The notes under the pieces were generated by a model. The model did not search any database. It was not told the DNA's origin and saw only the letters and a program-made list of their open reading frames with translations. Below, in pieces: positions 20,404 to 27,701 of a DNA stretch of 50,854 bases. This stretch comes from Acidisphaera sp. GTDB lineage: Bacteria; Pseudomonadota; Alphaproteobacteria; Acetobacterales; Acetobacteraceae. The position numbers and the translations under genes are program-made. Within the stretch, counting starts at the first letter, position 1. Each line of letters starts with the position of its first letter. The stretch lies in the NCBI GenBank assembly GCA_019240395.1, contig JAFAYM010000056.1, forward strand, positions 1-50,854. Reading direction: 5' to 3'.

Positions 20404-21126
20404 TCAGGCCACGCCGAGATAGATCCGCTGCACCTCGGCATTGCCGGCGAGTTCCTCGGCGGGGCCGGCGAGCACGGTGCGGCCGGTCTGCAGCACGTAG
20501 GCGTGGTCGGCGATTTCCAGCGCCAGCTCCACGGATTGCTCGGCCAGCAGCAGCGGCAACCCTTCCCTGTTGAGCTTCGCCAGCGCCTCGTACATCCGCT
20601 CCACCACCGCCGGCGCCAGCCCGAGGCTCGGCTCATCCAGCATCAGCAGCTTCGGGTCGCTCATCAGGGCACGGCCCAGCGCCAGCATCTGCCGCTCGCC
20701 GCCGGACAGCGTGCCGGCGCGCTGCCGGCGCCGTTCCGCGAGACGGGGAAACAGCTCGTAGACGCGCGCCAGCAGCTCCGACGCGCGCGCCCGGTCCGCC
20801 AGCACGGTGGCGCCGAGACGCAGATTCTGCTCCACCGTCTGCTGCACGAACAGCCGCCAGCCCTCCGGCGAAAGCGCCAGTCCGGATCGGACGATCTCAT
20901 GCGCCGGGCGTCTGGCGATGTCGCGGCCGCGCCAGTCGATCGTGCCGGAAGCCGGCGGCACCAGGCCGGCGATCGCGTTCAGGGTCGTGGTCTTGCCGGC
21001 GCCATTCGAGCCCAGCAGCGCCACGACGGCACCTTCGGCCACTGCGAGCGAAATATCGGACACGCCGACCAGATCGCCGTAGCGCACCGCCAGATTCTGC
21101 ACCCGCAGCAGCGGCGCCGCTGTCAT
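20404..21126 (-). CDS. livF: branched-chain amino acid-type ABC transporter ATP-binding protein LivF
   Basis: One of two ATPases of a HAAT-family importer at the inner face of the cytoplasmic membrane. The 240-residue length is typical. It has Walker A in LLGSNGAGKTTTLNAIAG, signature LSGGERQMLALGRAL, Walker B LLMLDEPSLGLAP and the switch His region LLLAEQSVELAL. Its ATG overlaps the stop of livG by 4 nt (ATGA), and it is the last gene of the minus-strand series binding protein, livH, livM, livG, livF. It ends 6 bp from the convergent SLC13 gene. The transported compound may not be an amino acid; this family also handles aromatic acids, urea and amides. Confidence 0.93.
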   Translation of the reverse strand: MTAAPLLRVQNLAVRYGDLVGVSDISLAVAEGAVVALLGSNGAGKTTTLNAIAGLVPPASGTIDWRGRDIARRPAHEIVRSGLALSPEGWRLFVQQTVEQNLRLGATVLADRARASELLARVYELFPRLAERRRQRAGTLSGGERQMLALGRALMSDPKLLMLDEPSLGLAPAVVERMYEALAKLNREGLPLLLAEQSVELALEIADHAYVLQTGRTVLAGPAEELAGNAEVQRIYLGVA

Positions 21127-21869
21127 GGCGGCGCCGTGCGTCGGCGCATGGAGCGGCCAAGATACGCCTCGATCACCGCCGGATCGTCCACCACCGCGCG
21201 TGGCGGCCCCTCGGCGATCACCCGGCCCTGGTTGAACACCACGGCGCGCTCCGCGAGGGAGAGAATGACCTCCATGATGTGCTCGACGATGATCAGCGTG
21301 ATGCCGCGCGCATGAATGCTGCGCACCAGGCCGATCGCCTCCTGCACCTCGGTCGGCGTCAGCCCGGCCAGCGCCTCGTCGAGCAGCAGCAGCCGCGGCT
21401 CGGTGGCGAGCGCGCGGGCGATCTCCAGGCGCTTGCGGCCGGGCGTGCCGAGGCTGCCGGCGCGCGTGTCGGCGAGCCGGGTCAGCCCCGTCGCTTCCAG
21501 CATTTCCCGCGCTCGCGCCCGCGCATCGTTGCGATGGGATTGGCGCAGGAAGGCGCCGACCATGACGTTCTCCAGCACCGTCATGTCCTCGAAGGTCACC
21601 GGCACCTGGAAGCTGCGGGCGATGCCGGCGCGGGCATGCGCATCGGCCGGCGCGCGGGTGACATCCTTGCCGGCGAAGACGATGCGACCGGCGGTGGGCT
21701 GCGCATCTCCGGCGAGGCAGTTGAAGAAGGTGCTCTTGCCGGCGCCGTTCGGACCGATCAGGCCGACGATCTCGCCCTCGCGCACCGCGAGCCCCGCATC
21801 GTCTACCGCGCGGAATGCACCGAACGCCTTGCCGATGCCAGTCGCCTCGAGCAGGGGTTCAGGCGACAC
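21123..21869 (-). CDS. livG: branched-chain amino acid-type ABC transporter ATP-binding protein LivG
   Basis: Second ATPase of the importer, 248 residues. Walker A reads GLIGPNGAGKSTFFNCLAG and Walker B LLLLDEALAGLTPTE, with the Liv-specific helical insert around RSFQVPVTFEDMTVLENVMV and the switch region LIIVEHIMEVI. The signature motif is degenerate (LGTPGRKRLEIARAL rather than LSGGQ), as happens in some LivG proteins. It starts 11 nt inside the end of livM and its stop overlaps the livF start, so translation is tightly coupled. Confidence 0.92.
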   Translation of the reverse strand: MSPEPLLEATGIGKAFGAFRAVDDAGLAVREGEIVGLIGPNGAGKSTFFNCLAGDAQPTAGRIVFAGKDVTRAPADAHARAGIARSFQVPVTFEDMTVLENVMVGAFLRQSHRNDARARAREMLEATGLTRLADTRAGSLGTPGRKRLEIARALATEPRLLLLDEALAGLTPTEVQEAIGLVRSIHARGITLIIVEHIMEVILSLAERAVVFNQGRVIAEGPPRAVVDDPAVIEAYLGRSMRRRTAPP

Positions 21870-22806
21870 GCCGCCGCCTCCAGTGCAGGAGCTCGAGCAG
21901 GCCGCCCGGCCGGAAGCGCGCGATCAGCAGGATGATGGCGCCGTAGACGATGTAGGTGAGGCCGGTGCCGCCGCCGCCGAACAGCGCGTTGGTGGTCTCC
22001 TGCAGCGGGATCAGGATAGCCGCGCCGAGCAGCGGGCCGAATAGCGTGCCGGCCCCACCCAGCGCGGCGATGATCACCATCTGCACGGAAATCAGGATGC
22101 CGAGCGCACTCTCCGCGTCGACGAAGCCGACCATGACGGCATAGAGCGAGCCCGCCAGCGCAGTGAAGCCGGCCGAGAGCAGCAGCGCCAGGAGTTTGTA
22201 GCGCAGCACCGGGACGCCGAGGCTGAGCGCCGCGCGCTCCCCCGCGCGGATCGCGCCGAGATAAAAGCCCATCCGACTGCGCTGCATCTGCCAGGTCAGG
22301 AAGAGCAGCACCGCCAGCACCGCGGCGAACAGATAGAAATACGGCAGCGGGCTGAGGAAGGAGAGGTCGGCGAGGGAACGCGGCACCGCCGGGCCCATCA
22401 GCCCGACGGCGGCGCCGACAAACTGCCAGTTGCTGACGACAATGCGGATCAGCTCGGCCACCGCGATCGTCGCCATCGAGAAATAATGGCCGCGCAGCCG
22501 GAAGGTCGGCAGGCCGATGACGCAAGCCAGCAGCAGGCTCACCGCGACACCGACCGGCGCGCCGGCGATCGGCGGCCAGTCCGTGAGCTTGTACACCAGC
22601 AGTGCCGAATAGGCGCCAGCGCCGAAGAAGACGGCATGGCCGATCGAAACCTGCCCGGCATAGCCGCCGATCAGGTTCCACGCGGAAGCCGAGATCGCCG
22701 CCAGCATGACCAGCGCCGCCACACGCTGCAGAAAGGCGTTGCCGAGCAGCAGCGGCGCCGCGAGCAGCACCGCGACGACCACCAGTGCGGTGAAGCGGCG
22801 GCTCAT
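21859..22806 (-). CDS. livM: branched-chain amino acid-type ABC transporter permease LivM
   Basis: Transmembrane subunit of the importer, 315 residues and very hydrophobic. Diagnostic stretches are NLIGGYAGQVSIGHAVFFG near the N-terminus, LRGHYFSMATIAVAE in the middle, and ALGGAGTLFGPLLGAAILIPL near the C-terminus, all characteristic of LivM. ATG 22806 overlaps the livH stop (ATGA); the open frame extends 11 codons upstream but this overlap start is favoured. About eight to ten membrane helices are expected. Confidence 0.92.
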   Translation of the reverse strand: MSRRFTALVVVAVLLAAPLLLGNAFLQRVAALVMLAAISASAWNLIGGYAGQVSIGHAVFFGAGAYSALLVYKLTDWPPIAGAPVGVAVSLLLACVIGLPTFRLRGHYFSMATIAVAELIRIVVSNWQFVGAAVGLMGPAVPRSLADLSFLSPLPYFYLFAAVLAVLLFLTWQMQRSRMGFYLGAIRAGERAALSLGVPVLRYKLLALLLSAGFTALAGSLYAVMVGFVDAESALGILISVQMVIIAALGGAGTLFGPLLGAAILIPLQETTNALFGGGGTGLTYIVYGAIILLIARFRPGGLLELLHWRRRRVA

Positions 22807-23660
22807 GCGCGCCCGAGCAGCCCCTGCGGACGCACCCACAGCACCAGCACGAACAGCGCGTACACCACGACGTCCTGATAAACCGGGCCGATCAGATAGG
22901 CCGACAGGCTCTCGATGACGCCGATCGCCAGCCCGGCGAGCAGCGCGCCCGGAACGCTGCCGAACCCGCCGAGGCAGACAGTCACGAACGCGATCAGCGC
23001 CAGGGATTCGCCGACCGTGGGGGAGATGTAGAAGAAGAGCGCGATGAGGCCGCCGGCGATTCCGGTGCTGGCCGCGCCGATGCCCCAGGCCAGCGCCTGC
23101 ATCCGGTCCGGCCGGATGCCGACGAGCTGTGCCGCCGCGCGATCCTCGGCCACCGCCAGCAGCCGGCCGCCGAGTGCGGTGCGCGTCAGCAGCAGGTCGA
23201 GGCCGATGGTCAGCAACAGCGCGGTCGCGCCGGCGACCAGCCGCGAGGCCTGCAGGCGCAGGCCGCCGATGGCGAAATTGCCGCCGACGAGAGTGTCGGG
23301 GAGGGTCACGAAATTCGCCGAGAACACCCAGAAGGCGCTGTAGCGCAGCAGCAGCGCCAGGCCGAATGTCGAGAGAATCTGCGCCAGCATCGGCCCGCGG
23401 CTGACATGACGGATCAGCGCGAAATAGACCAGCAGGCCGAACAGGAACATCACCGCCGCCGCCAGCGGGATGAACCAGGCAGGGCCCAACCCGAGCACCG
23501 TGTAGCCGAGGAAGGCGACGTACATCGCCAGCATGACGAAATCGCCGTGGGCGAAGTTGACCACGTTCATCATGCCCCAGATCAGCGTGAGGCCGGAGGA
23601 GAACAGCGCGTAGACGGCGCCCAGCAGCAGGCCACCGACGACGACCTGCAGCAGGATCAT
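22803..23660 (-). CDS. livH: branched-chain amino acid-type ABC transporter permease LivH
   Basis: Transmembrane partner of LivM, 285 residues. It shows the LivH hallmarks VVGGLLLGAVYALFSSGLTL and GMMNVVNFAHGDFVMLAMYV at the N-terminus and AFVTVCLGGFGSVPGALLAG towards the C-terminus. ATG 23660 was chosen from alignment with relatives; upstream codons belong to a palindromic repeat that separates this gene from the binding-protein gene by 80 bp. Such a gap could reduce transporter expression relative to the abundant binding protein. Confidence 0.93.
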   Translation of the reverse strand: MILLQVVVGGLLLGAVYALFSSGLTLIWGMMNVVNFAHGDFVMLAMYVAFLGYTVLGLGPAWFIPLAAAVMFLFGLLVYFALIRHVSRGPMLAQILSTFGLALLLRYSAFWVFSANFVTLPDTLVGGNFAIGGLRLQASRLVAGATALLLTIGLDLLLTRTALGGRLLAVAEDRAAAQLVGIRPDRMQALAWGIGAASTGIAGGLIALFFYISPTVGESLALIAFVTVCLGGFGSVPGALLAGLAIGVIESLSAYLIGPVYQDVVVYALFVLVLWVRPQGLLGRA

Positions 23661-23675
23661 CGGTTCAAGGGAAGC

Positions 23676-23733
23676 AAGGCGAGGGCTCTGCCCTCGACCC
23701 GGCAAGGGCCGGTGGGCCCTTGCATCCCTTCAC
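23676..23733. repeat. G/C-rich palindromic intergenic repeat, copy 2
   Basis: Between the binding-protein gene and livH there is GGCGAGGGCTCTGCCCTCG followed by an AAGGGCC...GGGCCCTT hairpin and ATCCCTTCAC. These are the same blocks, in the same order, as one half of the repeat at 10776-10900. The stems could form in the mRNA between the two cistrons. Confidence 0.75.
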
Positions 23734-23740
23734 CAAGGCT

Positions 23741-25003
23741 TCACTTCCACCCGGCGTAGGGAAGTTGGAGACTGCCGGTCGCCTCCGCCTGCGGCCACAC
23801 CGCGACATAATCCTTGCCCTGCAGCTGCGTCAGCAGCATCGCGCTCTCGGTGTTCTGGCCCTTGTCGTCAAATTTCACGCCGTTGTAACCGGTAAAGAGC
23901 TGCGCCGGCTTCATGTCGGTCGCCCGCAGCGCCGCCTGGATCTTCCCGGGATCGGTCGAGCCGGCGCGGTTGATCGCGTCGACCAGAACGAAGAAGCCCT
24001 GCAGCGACCGCGCCGAGGTCTCGTCGAGATCCCGCCCGAACCGCTGGTGATAGAGTGCGTTCATTTTGTAGCTCAGCGTCCCCGGCCTCCCCGGGGCGAA
24101 GGCGCTGCGGTTGATTGCACCCTGCACCAGATCGCCGACGCTCTCGATGAAGGACGGATCGGAGAAACCGGAATCATCGCCGATGACGATCGGCGGGCGA
24201 TAGTCGAGGTTCTTCATCGTCCGCGCATAAAGGATCGCGTCCGAGGTGTAGCTGATGAAGATCACCAGGTCGGGGCTGGCCTGCTTGAGCTGCAGCACCT
24301 GTGAGGAGACGTCGGTGGCATTGACGTTGTAGGTGACGTTCTGCGTCACCTTCACTCCTTCGGCGTCGGCCTGCTTCTTGATCACTTCGGCGATCGACGT
24401 GCCGTACTCCGTCGTGTCGTTGACGATCGCCACGCTGTCGATTTTGCGGCCCTGCTTCCGCTGATCGAGCACGAAGCCGATATAGGCTCGCGCGATGTCC
24501 GGACCGATCGGCGTGGTGCGGAAGAACCATTTGAAGCCGCGCTCCGTCAGGTTGGTCGCAACCGATTCCGGGGCCAGGAACGGAATGCCGTAGCGCTCTG
24601 CGACGGCGCTCGTGGTGAGGGTGATGCCGGACTGGTAGGCGCCGAACAGCGCGACCACGTGGTCCTGAGTGATCAGGCGCAGCGCCTGGTTCTGGCCGAC
24701 CGCCGGGCTACCCTGATTGTCGGCGTAGTCGAGCTCCAGCTTGCGTCCGCCGAGGCCGGGGAAGCCTGTCCCAGCGGCGAGCGGCAGCCCTTGCATGTCG
24801 GGATACGGCGTGTTGACGATTTCGGTGCCGAGCTCGAGAGCCGCCTTGATCGCCTGGCCGGCAGAGGCGGCCCCGCCGCTGAGCGGCTCGATAACGCCGA
24901 TCTTCACCGTGTCCTCGGCGGCCGCCGGCGGGGCGATCACCGGCAGGGAAGGGGCGGCCAGGAGGCCGGCGAGAAGCAGCAATCGGCGACGTACGTTGGG
25001 CAT
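23741..25003 (-). CDS. periplasmic substrate-binding protein of a Liv-type ABC transporter
   Basis: A type I periplasmic binding protein of 420 residues that delivers a solute to the downstream LivHMGF. The N-terminus MPNVRRRLLLLAGLLAAPSL followed by PPAAAED is a signal peptide with likely cleavage after AAA. The mature part opens with VKIGVIEPLSGGAASAGQ, the usual start of the Peripla_BP_6 fold, and has SAVAERYGIPFLAPESVATN and IVNDTTEYGTSIAEVIKK. I chose ATG 25003; the 12 codons above it are not signal-like. It is the first gene of the minus-strand transporter operon, with its promoter in the divergent AT-rich region. The ligand is unknown. Confidence 0.9.
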   Translation of the reverse strand: MPNVRRRLLLLAGLLAAPSLPVIAPPAAAEDTVKIGVIEPLSGGAASAGQAIKAALELGTEIVNTPYPDMQGLPLAAGTGFPGLGGRKLELDYADNQGSPAVGQNQALRLITQDHVVALFGAYQSGITLTTSAVAERYGIPFLAPESVATNLTERGFKWFFRTTPIGPDIARAYIGFVLDQRKQGRKIDSVAIVNDTTEYGTSIAEVIKKQADAEGVKVTQNVTYNVNATDVSSQVLQLKQASPDLVIFISYTSDAILYARTMKNLDYRPPIVIGDDSGFSDPSFIESVGDLVQGAINRSAFAPGRPGTLSYKMNALYHQRFGRDLDETSARSLQGFFVLVDAINRAGSTDPGKIQAALRATDMKPAQLFTGYNGVKFDDKGQNTESAMLLTQLQGKDYVAVWPQAEATGSLQLPYAGWK

Positions 25004-25112
25004 GCTGTGGTCCCCCGAGCGGCCTGGCCGGCCGGACATGCGTCGACCTGCGACCGGGATGCTTGCACGTTCGCCGCGAGGGCGTCGAGGGAGTCCCGGC
25101 TCCGAAAAGCAC

Positions 25113-25127
25113 TCAACCCCGGGTTGA
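25113..25127. promoter_or_regulatory. perfect 15-bp palindrome, candidate operator for the liv operon
   Basis: TCAACCCCGGGTTGA has 7-bp perfect arms around a single central C. It lies 110 bp upstream of the minus-strand binding-protein gene and 115 bp upstream of the plus-strand promoter candidate. Its size and symmetry suit a dimeric repressor. No cognate regulator gene is visible nearby. Confidence 0.45.
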
Positions 25128-25189
25128 ATGACCGGGGATAAGCGTTGCGAGTTCGCTCCTTTTCGAACGGAAGTTTACGGAGAGTTAAC

Positions 25190-25304
25190 AAACCGCCGGT
25201 TTCGCTTTATTGGACGTTTACGAAATAATTTGACAACCTCCGGTTTCTTTGGCATTAACAGTGGCGTCGAAACGAAGTACATCGAACCCGATACGAAACC
25301 GGTT
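25190..25304. promoter_or_regulatory. three AACC/GGTT inverted repeats, candidate operator array
   Basis: Within an unusually AT-rich stretch there are three short palindromes of the same type: AAACCGCCGGTTT (25190-25202), AACCTCCGGTT (25235-25245) and AACCGGTT (25297-25304). The middle one falls between the -35 and -10 hexamers of the promoter candidate at 25230-25258, and the others lie on either side. A regulator binding two or three of them could block or loop the transaldolase promoter. The protein is unknown. Confidence 0.4.
25230..25258 (+). promoter_or_regulatory. sigma-70-like promoter candidate for the transaldolase gene
   Basis: TTGACA at 25230-25235 is a consensus -35 box. After a 17-nt spacer comes CATTAA (25253-25258), a weak -10. 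Transcription from about 25265 would give a leader of roughly 127 nt containing a 7-bp hairpin (CTTGCCG/CGGCAAG, 25322-25342). Confidence 0.45.
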
Positions 25305-25391
25305 GTTAAGCAGAGCGGCGCCTTGCCGCCGATGCCGGCAAGAGCGGGTCAAAGTCAGTCCGGTCATCCCCGGGGAAGCAGGAACCAGGTC

Positions 25392-26135
25392 ATGTATGTC
25401 GCGTCCGCGAATGCCACCATCAGCAAGCCGGTCACCCGGGGCCTCAAGCTGTTCGCCGATGGCGCGAACATCCAGGACATGCTGAGCATCTACGCCGCCG
25501 GCCGGGCCGACGGCTTCACCACCAATCCGACGCTGATGCGCAAAGCCGGCATCACCGACTACGCCGGTTTCGCCCGGGCGGTGCTCGAGCGGATTAACGA
25601 TCTGCCGATCTCTTTCGAGGTATTCTCCGACGAGTTCGAGGAAATGGAGGCGCAGGCCCGTCTCCTGGCCTCATGGGGCGAGAATGTTTACGTCAAGATC
25701 CCCGTCACCAACACCAAGGGCGCCAGCGCCGCCCCGCTCATCCGCAACCTGGCGCGCGACGGCGTCAAGGTGAACGTCACCGCCATCATGACCCTGCGGC
25801 AGGTCGCCAATACGCTCGAGGCGCTCACCGATGACGTCCCGGCGATCGTCTCGATATTCGCCGGCCGCATCGCCGATACCGGCCGCGACCCGGTGCCGGT
25901 GATGAGCGCCGCGGTCGCCATGGCGGAGACCCGTCCGGGCCTCGAGATCCTCTGGGCCAGTCCGCGCGAGGTGTTCAACATCCATCAGGCGCAGGCCTGC
26001 GGCTGCCACATCATCACCGCCACACCCGACATCCTGAAGAAGCTGGATATGGCCGGAATGGATCTCGACCAGCTCTCCGAAGACACCGTGCGCATGTTCC
26101 ACAACGATGCGCTGGCCGCCGGCTTCCGGCTCTAA
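25392..26135 (+). CDS. tal: transaldolase family protein
   Basis: Class I aldolase of 247 residues that interconverts fructose 6-phosphate plus erythrose 4-phosphate with sedoheptulose 7-phosphate plus glyceraldehyde 3-phosphate. The short length places it in the small-transaldolase/fructose-6-phosphate-aldolase group. Visible motifs are KLFADGANIQDML, DGFTTNPTLMRKAG, and the Schiff-base Lys102 in NVYVKIPVTN, then KVNVTAIMT and the phosphate-binding IFAGRIADTGRDP. ATG 25392 (MYVASANATI) has GGGGAAGCAGGAA upstream; the frame is open further up but only through the AT-rich control region. It heads the heptose gene cluster, for which sedoheptulose 7-phosphate is the starting material, so a dedicated supply role is a reasonable inference. 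Confidence 0.88.
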   Translation: MYVASANATISKPVTRGLKLFADGANIQDMLSIYAAGRADGFTTNPTLMRKAGITDYAGFARAVLERINDLPISFEVFSDEFEEMEAQARLLASWGENVYVKIPVTNTKGASAAPLIRNLARDGVKVNVTAIMTLRQVANTLEALTDDVPAIVSIFAGRIADTGRDPVPVMSAAVAMAETRPGLEILWASPREVFNIHQAQACGCHIITATPDILKKLDMAGMDLDQLSEDTVRMFHNDALAAGFRL

Positions 26136-26154
26136 CGCTTCGACACATCCGCTG

Positions 26155-26294
26155 AAACCATTTGAGAATGCGCTACGGCAAGTCAGCTGGCGTGGCTTTC
26201 GAGAACCGGAGCGGAGCGGCCGTTCTGGCCGTGAGCACCGGAAGCGCAGAAAGCCGCGTCAGATGGCCGCCGTAGTAGCATTGTCAAACGGTTT
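26155..26294. mobile_element. MITE-like foldback element, about 140 bp, no coding capacity
   Basis: The ends are imperfect inverted repeats: left AAACCATTTGAGAATGC (from 26155) and right, reverse-complemented, AAACCGTTTGACAATGC (to 26294). Similarity continues inward (GCCGTAG blocks, then GGCTTTC/GAAAGCC). Most of the element is therefore one long imperfect hairpin. It is flanked by CTG on both sides (26152-26154 and 26295-26297), a possible 3-bp target duplication. It fills the gap between tal and hddC. No transposase is present; a larger relative elsewhere would be needed for mobility. Confidence 0.6.
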
Positions 26295-26311
26295 CTGAGG
26301 ACCCGAGCCCG

Positions 26312-27055
26312 ATGATCCCTGCTCTGGTCCTCGCCGCCGGCCTCGGCACGCGCATACGTCCGGTGGCCGGCGCGCTGCCCAAGCCGCTCATCCCCTTCGG
26401 CGGCCCGCCGATCCTGGTGCACAATCTGCGCTGGCTCGCCGCCTCCGGTGTGCGCACGGTGTGGATCAACCTGCACTACCAGGCCGCGTCGATCACCGCC
26501 GCCATCGGCAACGGCGCGGCGCTCGGCCTCGACATCGCGTATCTGTTCGAGCCCGACCTGCTCGGCACCGCCGGCGCCTTCGGCAATCTCGGCGATCGGG
26601 CCTCCGGCACGGCGCTGGTCGTCTATGGCGACAATCTCCTGCGCTTCGATCTTGCGGCCCTGTTGGCGCGGCACCGGGCGACCGGCGCGGCGGCCACCAT
26701 CGCGTTGTTCGACCGGGCCCGGCACACCCATACCGGCATCGCCGGCGGTCGCGTCGACGTCGACACCGACGGGCGCGTGCTCGGCTTCATCGAGGGCGGC
26801 GCGCCGCCGCCACCCGGCGCGCCTGACCTGGTCAATGCCGGCGTCTATGCCGTCGAGCCGGAGGTGCGCCGCCTGATCCCGCCCGGCCGCGCCGTCGATT
26901 TTGGCCGCGAGGTGTTCCCCGCCATGCTGCACCGGGGCGACGAGCTCTTCGGCCACGTCATCGAGAGCGGCGGCTACTGCCTCGGCCTGGATACGCCGGA
27001 AAGCCATCGGGCCGGCACGGCGCTGCTCGAAGCCGGCGCCATCGCCCTCGCCTGA
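26312..27055 (+). CDS. hddC: nucleotidyltransferase, D-glycero-alpha-D-manno-heptose 1-phosphate guanylyltransferase type
   Basis: Sugar-1-phosphate nucleotidyltransferase of 247 residues. The N-terminal signature LAAGLGTRIRPVAGALPKPL (residues 7-26) binds the nucleotide; VVYGDNLLRFD holds the metal-binding Asp, and GGAPPPPGAPDLVNAGVYAV and FGREVFPAML complete the pattern. Sugar and base specificity cannot be read directly. I infer GDP-heptose synthesis because gmhB, gmhA and a GHMP kinase follow on the same strand. A mannose-1-phosphate guanylyltransferase-like enzyme is the main alternative. It begins 17 bp after the foldback element, which may therefore affect its promoter or separate it from the transaldolase transcript. 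Confidence 0.8.
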   Translation: MIPALVLAAGLGTRIRPVAGALPKPLIPFGGPPILVHNLRWLAASGVRTVWINLHYQAASITAAIGNGAALGLDIAYLFEPDLLGTAGAFGNLGDRASGTALVVYGDNLLRFDLAALLARHRATGAAATIALFDRARHTHTGIAGGRVDVDTDGRVLGFIEGGAPPPPGAPDLVNAGVYAVEPEVRRLIPPGRAVDFGREVFPAMLHRGDELFGHVIESGGYCLGLDTPESHRAGTALLEAGAIALA

Positions 27056-27092
27056 TGCGTCCCCCCTGATGAGCCCCCCCTGATGCGTCCCG
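27051..27092. repeat. three tandem 14-bp copies across the hddC-gmhB junction
   Basis: CCTGATGCGTCCCC, CCTGATGAGCCCCC and CCTGATGCGTCCCG follow one another with a period of exactly 14 bp (27051, 27065, 27079). Each carries TGATG, a stop codon overlapping a start codon. Copy 1 contains the hddC stop and copy 3 the gmhB start; copies 1 and 2 also open four-codon frames (MRPP, MSPP) that end in the next copy's TGATG. Confidence 0.9.
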
Positions 27093-27670
27093 CTGTGTTC
27101 CTCGATCGCGACGGCGTGCTCAACACGGTCATCTATCGCGACGGCCGGCCGGCTTCGCCTCGCGGATTGGAGGAGTTCGTGCTGGAGCCCGGCGCGCCCG
27201 AGGCGCTGGCCCGGCTGCGCGACGCCGGCTGGCTGCTCTTCGTCGTCACCAACCAGCCCGACATCAGCCGCGGCCTGCTGCAACCATCGATCCTTGCCGC
27301 CATGCATCGCGAGCTGGCCCGGTGCCTGCCGCTGGACGAAATCCTCGCCTGCCCGCATGACGACGCCGACGGCTGCACATGCCGCAAGCCGCGTCCCGGC
27401 ATGCTGCTCGACCTCGCCCGCCGCTGGCGCGTGTCGCTCGACCGCTCCTTCATGATCGGCGACCAGGATCGCGACATGCAATGCGGCCGCGCGGCCGGCT
27501 GCGCCACTATCCAGCTCGCCCGGCCGTACAACACCGGGCAGGGCGCAGATCATCGCGTCGCCTGCCTCGATGCGGCGGTCACGCTGGTGTTGGGAGCAGA
27601 GTTCAGTGACCCGCGCCGCACGCAGTTGCATGGCGACCGGGTTCATGGTCCGTTAGCGGCCGGCGACTAG
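27083..27670 (+). CDS. gmhB: D-glycero-D-manno-heptose 1,7-bisphosphate 7-phosphatase (HAD family)
   Basis: HAD-IIIA phosphatase of 195 residues that removes the 7-phosphate of heptose 1,7-bisphosphate. It shows FLDRDGVLN with the nucleophile and acid/base Asp pair at residues 8 and 10, VVTNQPDISRG, the zinc-binding set Cys90, His92, Cys98, Cys100 in CPHDDADGCTCRKPRPGM, and FMIGDQDRDMQCG. These are typical of GmhB, though the zinc loop is shorter than in E. coli. There is no obvious Shine-Dalgarno; the start lies in a TGATG unit of the tandem repeat, so translation is probably coupled to the upstream frame. The C-terminal 25 residues have no family similarity that I recognise. Confidence 0.85.
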   Translation: MRPAVFLDRDGVLNTVIYRDGRPASPRGLEEFVLEPGAPEALARLRDAGWLLFVVTNQPDISRGLLQPSILAAMHRELARCLPLDEILACPHDDADGCTCRKPRPGMLLDLARRWRVSLDRSFMIGDQDRDMQCGRAAGCATIQLARPYNTGQGADHRVACLDAAVTLVLGAEFSDPRRTQLHGDRVHGPLAAGD

Positions 27671-27701
27671 AACGCCGGGCGCACCAGCGGGATACACTCT
27701 C

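Noticed and set aside
25128-25391. N-terminal extension of the transaldolase by 88 codons
   Set aside because: It would be encoded by the AT-rich promoter region and resembles no protein; ATG 25392 has a ribosome-binding site and starts the family alignment.
26155-26294. tRNA or small RNA gene in the tal-hddC gap
   Set aside because: No cloverleaf, no conserved T-loop, no promoter; the inverted ends and flanking CTG fit a foldback element better.
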